Shown: piece by piece, positions 1 to 11,200 of the stretch | Layout: every line of letters begins with the position of its first letter | Position numbering within the stretch: the first letter of the stretch is position 1 | The notes under the pieces: model-generated | Seen by the model: only the letters and a program-made list of their open reading frames with translations | Database searches by the model: none | What the model was told of the DNA's origin: nothing | Made by a program: the position numbers and the translations under genes | Source of the DNA: Astropecten irregularis | Taxonomy: Eukaryota > Echinodermata > Asteroidea > Paxillosida > Astropectinidae | Assembly: GCA_963971285.1 (NCBI GenBank) | Contig: OZ020262.1 | Coordinates: 9,244,745 to 9,308,744 of the forward strand | Direction of reading: 5' to 3' | DNA length: 64,000 nt

Positions 1-245
1 TCCGCCTGAAATGGTGTATTTATCCAGAAATTAGTAAAACAACGACCGAAAATCTTTTTGATCTTTAAAAAAATAAAAAATAACAGAGAAAAGACTTAAA
101 AAGTGGCCGTTTTTCACTGTTTTCTCAAAAAGTGGGCACCGTATGGGGCTGAAATGTTCACAGATGACTGTTACTGTATCTGTCTTGATATTTTTGCCCA
201 TGAATCTGTACTTCTTTGACAAAAACCAAAGTATGAAATTACTTT
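1..245 (+). mobile_element. Inverted-repeat element family A, truncated by the window edge
   Basis: Family A is a roughly 300-600 bp element with termini related to AAAGGTARTATCATACTTTG and its complement, and a conserved inside (CAGATGACTGTTACTGTATC). Here the left part is missing. Other copies lie near 1.1, 10.7, 24.7, 51.5 and 63.3 kb. No coding capacity. Confidence 0.6.
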
Positions 246-362
246 ATGAAGCAGGCGGACCAGGGTTAAATTATTTCTCTGTGCATATGGTAATAACACT
301 GGTTGCTGTTCTTTGTTTTCAATCCTAGCTCAGATATTTATCCGAATTGGATCCATTTTCCA
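231..362 (+). pseudogene. Inverted duplicate of the class C receptor intron 4/exon 5 junction
   Basis: The plus strand here repeats, with few differences, the reverse complement of about 10576-10703. It includes the branch/polypyrimidine tract, the acceptor CTCAG, and the first 29 nt of exon 5 (334-362), which reads YLSELDPFS against YLSKLDPFS in the intact gene. Similarity then stops abruptly, so no usable exon remains. The flanking 1-230 is a copy of the same small transposon that also flanks exon 5. This is a piece of a second, inverted copy, either a fragment or the edge of a larger duplication lying to the left of the window. Confidence 0.75.
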
Positions 363-2290
363 CAGTTATTGTTTATACAAACATAGACAGCTTTGAAAAA
401 AAAAACCCGAAAACATTGTACTCGTTAAGAAAACAAAAACATCGAAGGGTACACATCACATTTTTAGCATTGTTTGTTTCAGCAAACAAAAACATGCAGC
501 GCTCGGGAATCCAGAATCACAACATAACGAAAACATTCACCGATATAACTTCATTATTTATTTCATGAGATTCATATTTACTGACTAAAACATCCATGCT
601 AATTCGAGTTGAGAAACTGGACTAAAAATTCACACGTAAGTACACTGAAGGCAGTGTCAATATAATCAAATATTATAGAAGAAATATGTCAATACATGAA
701 TAAAATACAAAAATATCTATTCTTATAGATTACTATAAATATCCATATTTGTTCATATAAGAACTTCGATAAACTGAAGAAAAAAAAGTTTTAGTGTCTT
801 TTAAAAAAATAACTCAACAGCGGAAAATGTGAGTAATATATTATTATTACTATAAAGCTCTGAAATATTTTACTGCAGTGACCGACAATACTGAACATAG
901 AAGAATAAAGAATAAAAATAATATCATATAGTACATATTATATCTATGATATACAAATAAAGGTACTTTTTAACTTTGAAGTATTTTTCAATGGAATTGT
1001 CATTAAAATAAACGCGTAACCTTTTTCTCATCAGTACAAAGACGTAAATGTTCGGAAACATGCAAAAACAGTTAGGCAGACTTTTTTATTATGGGAAGTA
1101 TGGCAGTGTAAGAGTCGCTTAAAAGTACTATCATACTTTGGTAGCATACCAAAACAGAAATCTTCACAGATTTACCTGTAACTTAAAGGGTGTAAAGATG
1201 GTGATGGTAAAAACATACTGTTAGAATTGTTCTGCCTGACATGCTGTATTTATCCAGAAAAGTGTAGAATCCAAAATGACCCCCAAAAATGTTTTTATCT
1301 CAGAGATCATAAAAAATCCTGCATGTGAACAGATTTCAAATACCGTGACAGTTTTTCACTGTTTTCTCAAAAAGTGGCCACCGTATGGGACTGGAAATTT
1401 CACAGATGACTGTTACTGTATCTTTCTTGGTATTTGTGCCAACGAATATCAGCATTTCTTTGACAAAGACCAAAGTATGATCAAGTTTAAACCAACTAAG
1501 TTTGAAAGAACATTTAAATTTGTCACAGACTACTTTCAATTGGTTACTATGGAAATTGCACATTATTAATGAAATAAATTGATCATATTTAAATGAAGTA
1601 ATAATACTAATATAATATGCAAGTTCAAAAAGCATCTTAAAATAATCATCAGCACGCAACTATACATTAAGTATACTTTATCAACATTCAAAATTTGATT
1701 AATAAATTCAATACATCGTTGAAAGCAGTAGATTGTACAATTACAAGGTGACTTATGATCAAGGTGTATATATTTCAGTGCATATAGTAATTAATTAAAC
1801 ATTGTTAATTAACAATGTTCAAAGGCAAGTTGTATTTTGAACATTACAATTTAAGTACTTAGCATAGTACAGTCATAATTTTCTTATAATTTCACAATTC
1901 GAGTGCCAATGCAACTAATGAATGACTTGTTTCATCGCTCAAAATGTTTAACAAAAATTAATAGGTGACTAAAATGTTCGTTGTATTTCAGTGCATTAAC
2001 TTTCTTATAACTAATTAATTAAAAATTGTTAATTAATAACTGAAAATGGCAAGTTGTTTTTTGAACATTAACATTCAAAAGCTTAGCATTAGACATATTC
2101 CTAATTTCTTCATAATCTCATAATGGACAGTTCCGGCTTAGCTCTAAAGCCCCGCCCACTTTAAAAAATGCCACATGTTTTACCCCTGTGACGGAGTTTG
2201 ACCGAGTTAATGGACGACAATGAGTCCAATTGGTCAATGCACACAGTTTGATTGACAGGCTGGAAGAGTCCATTCAAGTGCCAATGCAAC
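363..2290. other. AT-rich 3' flank of the class C receptor gene
   Basis: No gene is recognised. It holds a family A repeat (about 1114-1485) and a two-copy tandem duplication (about 1735-1935 and 1960-2130) built around TTAATTAATTAAACATTG-like palindromes. The part next to 2290 should be the receptor's 3' UTR. I could not choose a poly(A) site; TTTATT (AATAAA on the minus strand) occurs near 1085. Confidence 0.5.
1114..1485 (+). mobile_element. Inverted-repeat element family A
   Basis: Begins near AGTACTATCATACTTTGGTA and ends at CAAAGTATGATCAAG. The inside has the shared CAGATGACTGTTACTGTATC block and the shared TTATCCAGAAAAG block. The open frames that cross it on both strands recur in other copies and are not genes. 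Confidence 0.6.
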
Positions 2291-5200
2291 TCAAACAAAG
2301 GTTATATTGGGGTCAGTTGAGAAACTGTCGTCATGGACACCATTATTAATCGTGCTGGACGATAACTCGGCATCTTGCGATCTGAAATCAAAATAAATCA
2401 AAATACCATGACAACACAAATAAAAAACTAATTCATGTTTGAAAGTTGAAAATTATTCAACCACCAAAATCATCATTGATTAAAAAGCCGCATCCTCTTT
2501 GAGTGATCCCCCATGTACTGTTTCTCAGGTTACAGCATTGCTGCGAGTATCGATGATAATTGGGGTATTGCGGTGTGTGAGTGGTTCCATGGCTTCTGAC
2601 TGCCAAACGAACAAAGATAATTGACCATTAGGGACACCACCAACATTGGGCTGGGTAGCTCAGTTGGTAAGAGCGCTGGTATGGTATTCCAGAGGTTGCT
2701 GGTTCGAATCCCACTCCAGTCAATTATTCTTTGAATGGCTTCTAATTGCCAAATAAACAAAGATAATTGACTATTAGGGACACCACAGGCTGGGTAGCTC
2801 AGTTGGTAAGAGCGCCAGTATGGTATACCAGAGGTTACTGGTTCGAATCCTGCTCCTGAAATTATTTGTTGAGATATTTGAAGGGAATATATTTCTCGTG
2901 AACTTACATGACGTTCCTCCAGTGCTGGCATTCCTCTTTCAGTTCCTTGATCTGCTTATTGAGTTTATTTCGTTCGTTGAGGATGGTTTCTAGCTTAGTG
3001 ATCAGCTCGTCAACCTACAGAGCAATCCAGCAAATGTTCAAGAAAAGATCAGATGAATACCAGTTCAAAGCAATACACAGCACAATGAATTTTAGCCGGT
3101 GACCTGCATTTGCTAGGTAGAACTTTGATTAGAGCACATATGAGGAGTGCTATGGCCTAGTGGTGTGTCATACTCAAGATCATGAGGCAAGTGGTGCTTG
3201 TGTCTTTGGGCAAGACGCTTTGTCACATATTGCTTCTCTTAACCCAGGTGTAAATGGGTACCTGCGAGGGTAGAGATAGCGTTGTGGTTTGATTAGCCTC
3301 TGTGTGCCTTACAGCAGGCGAGGCTGTATATATTCCCCAGGGAGTTGTGATGGTTTGAGGAATGTAAATATAGCCCAATGACCAGGGATGTACATAGAGA
3401 CATCATCATTGAGTATTAAGTGCTTTATAAAAGCTGAACTTTATTATTTCTATTATCATTATTCCATCGATCTTTCTTAAGACCCATCCAATGAGTTGCC
3501 CTGACTCAGGTGTGTTCAAACTTGCAACGCTTTTGTATCAACTGAAGCCACCAGCGGCCATCTTACCATGCCAGACACAATGGAATAACTATTGTTGGCA
3601 GATGGATTTAACTAACAATGGTGAGAGCATCTTTGTATTACCTTTGTATTTGGCCCTCCAAGATGGATACTTTTGGTTTCAGTGACCTATGTAGGTTTAT
3701 ATGGGGTATTGGGAGTCCAGATTTTTTTATAAGACGTCCGTGGTTCAAACCCTCCATTTCCAATTTCTAGCTCAAATGTCTTCACAACAAAAATGATCAA
3801 TTTTTTCTGTGCTTGACAAATCTGCCCTCGATCAGACAAGACTCCGATTTGTCATGATGTCTGTATAAACCGCCCTCTTGTGGTCTGTTTTGTGGAACGA
3901 CCGGCGACTTCCTACCTTCAACTGAGTGTCTCTCATTGTGATGTCGTTGTCAGTCTCGGCCTCGTCTGGATTCACTCCTTCTGACTTCTGAAGTTCTGCC
4001 AAGACGCCTCTCTCTCGACTAATATCTCGATCCAGCTTCTCCAACTCTTCCTCTTGCCTGAAATATTGTCCAAAAAGTCAGATTATGTCACAAAATTATC
4101 TATGGGAACTTTCCCAAAAACCCAAGACCAAAAATGGTTGACCAGACAGCGACTTACATTGTCTGGATCTTAATCATCTCCTGATAAACCTCGTCGGCCT
4201 TAGCGACAGCCTCATCCCGTTCCGTCTCTGCAACTTTCAAATTGTCTTCCATCTCTGCAATTTCCTCCAGGATTCGTTGTTCTTCCTCCTCTGCGCCGTT
4301 GCTGATCTGCGACAGACTCTCCCTGTCCGGGTTGGAGCTGTGACTGTGGGCGGGACTCACGTTACCCCCGGTAAGATTGGACGATCCAGGGACGCAATTC
4401 TAAAAGAGATTGAGAAAGAATGGTGGGTAGAGAGACCTACTCCTGCTATCTCTGATTCTTATACACCTGATATCTTTGATTCTATCAAACGTTTCAGCCT
4501 CACCCATGGAGTACCGTAATCATTTACGGAGGCAGAAACGTACCTTGTTCACAACGCCACTCACAGTCCCGACAGTCTGAGAGCTCAGTGTAGTCGTCTT
4601 GAGTTTCATTGTAGATTGGCGGATGTTCAGCTCTGGTCTCATGGTAACGATCCATATCTTAGGCACAAACATACAGATAAGGCCTGACGTACCACTAGCA
4701 ATGAAGGCCAAACTGCAGATGATGGAGTTGGTGATACCATTGGTCGTGAAGTAACAGGAGAAGAAAATAAACCTGAAAAAGACAAAGCAAGAATCGGTCA
4801 AATATATGGCAAGATACCATATAAGGCAATATATTAGCAACATACCATATAAGGCAATATATTAGCAACACACCATATAAGGCAATATATTAGCAACATA
4901 CCATATAAGGAAAGATACTTGCAACATACCATATAAGGCAATCAATATACCATATAAGGCAATATATTAGCAACTTACCATATAAGGCAACATGTCAGCA
5001 TGGCAAAACAGATGCCCCTTGAATCGTTGAACTGTCCCGGCAGCTTACGAGTCCTGAATGCTTTGTACAGACACAAGATGGCTAACACCACATTAAAACC
5101 TGAAAAAAGGATACAAAATAAACTAGACCTGTGTTTGTTGACAAACACTGAGCTGTTTCGCGTATGTTTTAAAAATAATATGAAAAACAAACATGAACGC

Positions 5201-8200
5201 AATTGGCCCAGTACAGAGAAATAGCGGTGTTTAAATTGTCGTAAACAACTACATGTATCAGGAGCGTCGTCACTCGTCCATCAATACTCGTACACTGTAT
5301 ACAGATTGGTGTACATACACATGCCCATGAGAAACATTGAATAGCCGAGTCTATTATAGACCAGCGCGCGTAGTATGTATGGTTGTGCATATGGGCGGTG
5401 GAAAAAACAAAATGAGTGATTTTCTAGCTATGTCGTGCTCCGTTCACGTGTACACAATTGGCGCACTACTATAGATAGCCTTATCAGCAGTCCAAAAAGT
5501 TCCAAAGCACGTGTTTTGTGTTATGTTTGACTCTAAATGGCAAAATTAATTATTCAAAAAAAATTAATAAAAAATCAGGCGATGACGTAATCGTGACGTC
5601 ACTTCACATAAGGGATACTAACATCATTTCCTACCTACCCACCAAGTTTCATTACGATCAGATATTCGCTTATATGCGTTTCTGGGAAAAAATGGCAAAA
5701 TTAAATATTCAAAAATCAATAAAAAATCAGCCGATGACGTCATCGTGACGTCACTTCAGATTTAGGATACCAGTACCATTCCCTACATATCCACCAAGTT
5801 TCATGACCATTGGATATTCCCTTATATGTGAATCAGAAAATCGGCTTTTTGATGACGTCATCATGACGTCACCACTTTTTGGTATTTTATGGCACGTGCC
5901 TATAGCCTAACAAACATTTTACCGAAAGAATTTCGAAAATACGATTTGTCGTTCATGAGATATAAAGAAAAGGTCCAAAAATTTAACAATTCGTATAAAA
6001 TCGCACGATGACGTCATCAACACTTGACTGCAATTTGTGTCTATAACACGTCCCCATATACTTACATACCAAGTTTGAGTTGCATCGGACTTGCCGTTCC
6101 GGAGATAAAGAGCCCTAAAATTTGCACTTTTATGATTACGTAACTGTGCACGTGATGACGTCATGATGACGAAATTGTTCGGCATGCGATTCAGGGTGGT
6201 GGTCTAACTATGTGCCAAGTATGAAGTTGATCGGAATTAGCGTTAGGGTAGAAGTGACTTGTAGAAAAAAACATGTGCATTGTCTATGGGAAAAAAGTGG
6301 AAAAAAAAAAAATAAGAAAAAAAAAAATAAGAAAAACAAAAGCTGTTCCGCTGCATGCGAAACAGCTAAAAAACCTTGTGAACATTTTTATCTCCCTTTC
6401 CATGTTAACGGTTGAGAAAAGCAACATCATTTAATATTCTTCACATCATGTTTTATGAGCCCGTCAGGAAAAGATAGTTGTGCAAATCAAGCGATGCTTC
6501 TGTCTTTCGCACTCAGTCATGCAGCACAAACTTGCTATGTACTACAGATATTCATGGAAACACCAAGATCAACTAAAAACAAACGGCCACACAAGCTAGG
6601 ATGATATACTCAGAAGATATTCCCTGGGTTGAACGTTCGCCGAGCATGACGTGACTCACCCACTGCAATACCGGGCCCAAGGTAGGAGGAATATGCACAC
6701 TGTAACAATGTGACCTCAGGGTCAGTGGTATCCTTGACAACGACCCCTGGCTCCAGCTGTAACCAAACAACTTGCAATGCAATCTGTATGGCTACGATAC
6801 CCAGTGCAAACATCAGCTGGTACTGTTAGGAGAAAGAAAAAATATATTATATCTTATATTTATATCTTGTGTATCCTGGGTTTACCTGCTCAGTGAGATA
6901 CACTGTTTTCCAGAGGTTCCCAGCAACTACAATATGAATTATGAAGGATGGTGCTACACGTGACCGAGTAGCAGGCTTTCATGGGCGCCCTTGGCTGCCA
7001 GCCACATCAACCCATATGATCATGAAGCACAGCTTAAGATCGAAAGTGTTTGGTTTTTGTGGAGGGAGGAAAACCGGAGAAAAACCCTCGAAGCATAGGA
7101 GAGAACCAAACGCACAACTCTACTAACATATGACCCAAGCCGGGATCGAACCCGGGCCACATTGGTGAGAGGCGAGTGCCCAACGCAATTTGCCACCTAT
7201 GCCCCCCTAAAAAGAAATACAGCATCAAACAAGAAAGACTCAAACAGAGGAATCAAGCAAAAGAATTATCGTCGTCAGCGTTACTGCTTTTTTTTTTGTC
7301 CTGATTTAATAGGTTTTAAAGAGATGATTCACGAAATCGAACCTGGATATTCAGGAACATTGAGGGCGCCCCATCTGACAGCTTGCGATTGAAGATGCAG
7401 GATATCCGATTGGTCTTCGTCAGCAGAGCGCCAACAAACACAGCAAAGCTCGTACCGACCATGACGATCTTAGCACTGCAGATTTCATCCGTCGGCATGG
7501 CAATGAAGAGAAACGTGGAGGAGTAACTCATAGCGATGCCAACCAGGAGGAGATAGCTTAGTTCGGTGCTGGTTGCTTTAATCGTTGCAGAGTGTCTGTA
7601 CCTGGGGATGAAAACACAATGAGTGTCAGGGTGCTAGACCTTGAAACGAAACTCAAACACACTCGTTCGGTTTCCCTTGTATTTTCTGAATCTATTTGTG
7701 TTGTAAAATCCTTGTGATACACGAGCTGCCTAGACTTTAAACTTGTAAAGTGGCTTCTGACTGGCACCCTGAACAAAGATAGTTGTCTATAGGGAGGCCC
7801 CATCATAGGGCTGGATAGCTCAGATGGTAGAGCACTGGTATGGCAGTTAATGGGTTATATGGCTTCTGACTGGAACCCTGAGCAAAGATACAGTTAACTA
7901 TAGGGAGGCCCCATCATAGGCCTGGATAGCTCAGATGGTAGAGCACTAGTATGGTAGTTAATGGGTTATATGGCTTCAGACTGACACCCTGAGCAAAGAT
8001 ATTTGACTCATAGGGAGGACCCATCATAGGCCTGGATAGCTCAGATGGTAGAGTACTGGTATGGCAGTTAATGGGTTATATGGCTTCTGACTGGCACCCT
8101 GAACAAAGATAGTTGTCTATAGGGAGGCCCCATCATAGGGCTGGATAGCTCAGATGGTAGAACACTGGTATGGCAGTTAATGGGTTATATGGCTTCTGAC

Positions 8201-11200
8201 TGGAACCCTGAGCAAAGATATTTGACTATAGGGAGGACCCATCATAGGCCTGGATAGCTCAGATGGTAGAGTGCTGGTATGGCAGTGAATGGGTTATATG
8301 GCTTCTGACTGGCACCCTGAGCAAAGATAGTTGACTATAGGGAGGACCCATCATAGGGCTGGATAGCTCAGATGGTAGAGTACTGGTATGGCAGTTAATG
8401 GGTTATATGGCTTCTGACTGGCACCCTGAGCAAAGATAGTTGACTATAGGGAGGACCCATCATAGGGCTGGATAGCTCAGATGGTAGAGCGCTGGTATGG
8501 CAGTTAAAGGGTTATATGGCTTCTGACTGGCACCCTGAGCAAAGACAGTTGACTATAGAGAGGGCCCATCATAGGGCTGGATAGCTCAGATGGTAGAGCA
8601 CTGGTATAGCAGTGACTGGTGTCCTGAGCAAAGTTAGTCGATTGCAAGAAAGCCCAACCCATCATGCCGATCCCAAAACCTCAGATTCCCAGTGCAGTTA
8701 AAATTATTCTCTGCTCGGGCCAAAATGATCTACCTCTCCATGGCCATGTCCAAAAGAAAGCTCCGGCCAAATTTACACCTACCTGATGTAGATGGCCAAA
8801 GTGAATCCCGTTGCCAGGAGACCAACAATGGTCAAGATGACCACAAGGATGGCCATAGCATGATCCCATTTCAGAAATACGACGGGATTGATCAGACAAA
8901 CTGTCTGATTCTCGTTGGTCCGTTCACCGTCTTGACACTCCAAGCACTGCAGGGAATTCTGGGTAGTGCTGATGCTGCCGGCTGGTCAAGAGGAAATGAT
9001 ATTTGAAACAATTTTAATCTCGGAAAAATTCCACCGTGGAAAATTGATGCAAATTGAGTCATGTGAAGTGATACTTACCCTCGCACTGATGACATTCCCA
9101 GCAGCATTTCGGTATTTGCAACGTGATATAGTTACCAGCAGCGCAATCTTCAGAGCATCTGGACACTGGGGGTGCTCTTTCATTCTGCCAATCAACATCC
9201 AGCCACGGACCGAATTTCAATGCTGGATCCCAATCAGTGACTTTCACAAAGGAATACTTGTCGTCGTGATACTGAGATTGAAAAAGAAAAGACAACAAAA
9301 TCCATTTCTCATTCCAAATATTTTAGTAATAACAGAAAAAATTAGGTGCTGGAGAAACTACAATTAATTTTCAGACTTTTTTCTTCTTCTTTTATGTGAA
9401 GCCTCTAACACGAATTGAGTTATGTTTCACTTGGAGCTATTAGACAAGATAGTAACGCAAACTGATCAGAACGTACACCAGGGGCAAATTTCATAAAGCT
9501 GCTTAGCACAATAAATTGCTTAGCACAAAAATAGCTTGCCCAATAAAACAAACCACCATAGAAAATTTCATTTGATATTCATGGTCAGCGAACAACAGCC
9601 AATTTGGTTGTTAATCCTGTTTTTGCTAAGACAGAAATGTCATGCTTAGCAAATTTTTGTGCTATAAGCAGCTCTATGAAATTGGCCCGAGGGTGTTTGT
9701 TATCTTACCTGTAAGTTGTGAATATCGTACTGCCCCATAGGGTCACCGTTTTCATCAAACATAAAGTTAGGATTAGTCAATCCACTGAAATTACAGCTCT
9801 TGACATAATCCAGATAACTCTCCAGATTAATGGTTCTTGATCCGCTCCAACAATCTACAAAAAAGATTACAGGAAACAATTTGCAGAACTCATCGTTATT
9901 GAAATGCCACAATTTCAGCCAGTTTATAATTTTTACAAATAGTTGCATTTTTCACCCACTTTTATTTTGACAAGTAATAAACTACTGCAAACTGCCCATC
10001 AACCAAAATGACTTGAAATATATCAAATGCTTTGAGTTAGAAGGGCCTGACATGTTTCAATTCTAGCAGGATCATTCTCAAAGAAAGATCCTGCTAGGAA
10101 CAAAATGTGTCACTCAGGCCCTCATATTAACTCCAAGCACTTTTATTTTTTAAGAAATTCAGAAATATTTCCGTCACAAATGCAGGGGTCACAAATTGCA
10201 AATCCAATGAAACTTCCAGCAATTACAATGACTCGATCTTCTGTCACCATCAAACCACAAATAATTACACAAAAGAGAACTTTTTCCAATAATTGTTTGA
10301 TAATTATCCAAAATCTTTGTTTTACAAAATATTTAGCTTACTAGCATCAAAGAAATCAAATTGAGCCTATGCATTACCTGTACAAGCTGAGATCATGTTG
10401 TGCAGTCCGTGCGCTAATGCATACACTGCGTCAATTACAAATCTGGCATGTGTGTCATCAATATTAGCGAATGTTTCTGTCCCTGTACAAAGTTTTCGTT
10501 TCGTCGTCTCAGCCGGGTCATAGGTGCAGTTAAAGAGCTCCCCCAATGTTAGCTGGTACCATGGATTACGCAGATTGGAAAATGGATCCAATTTGGATAA
10601 ATATCTGAGCAAGGATTGAAAACAAAGAACAGCAACCAGAGTTGTTACCATACAGAGAAATAATTTAACCCTGGTCCGCCTGCTTCATAAAGTAATTTCA
10701 TACTTTGGTTTTTGTTAAAGAAATACAGATTCATGGGCAAAACTATCAAGGAAGATACAGTAACAGTCATCTGTGAAAATTTCAGTCACATACGGTGCCC
10801 ACTTTTTGAGAAAACAGTGAAAAACATCCATGGTAATTAAAAAAATCTTTTCAACGTTATTTTTGAAGATCAAAATTGTTTTTGGCAATTGGTTTCACTC
10901 TTTTCTGGATAAATACAGCATTTCAGGTTGAAAAATGTTAACGGTATGTTTCTACCATCACCATCTTTATACCCTGTTAGTTAGGTAAATCTGTGGAGAT
11001 TTCTGTTTTGGTATGCTACCAAAGTATGCTAGGGCCTTTCTCAAAGCTGAGCTCTGGCTCAGGCTCCATTTCTTGCATCCGTTCTTAAATAACGGGTATC
11101 AAAATACGGTATGGCTGCGGTTCGGAAGTAGATTCTCTAGTTTGAAAAGTAAGACAGAGCTTCAGCTTCAATGCAAAACCACAACCTACATTTTCAGTGT

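Noticed and set aside
1276-1659. Overlapping opposite frames of about 100 codons
   Set aside because: They lie in a family A element and recur in other copies; no conserved protein.
2640-2725. Functional tRNA gene
   Set aside because: A and B boxes are present, but the T stem does not pair and the sequence recurs at several places with SINE flanks.
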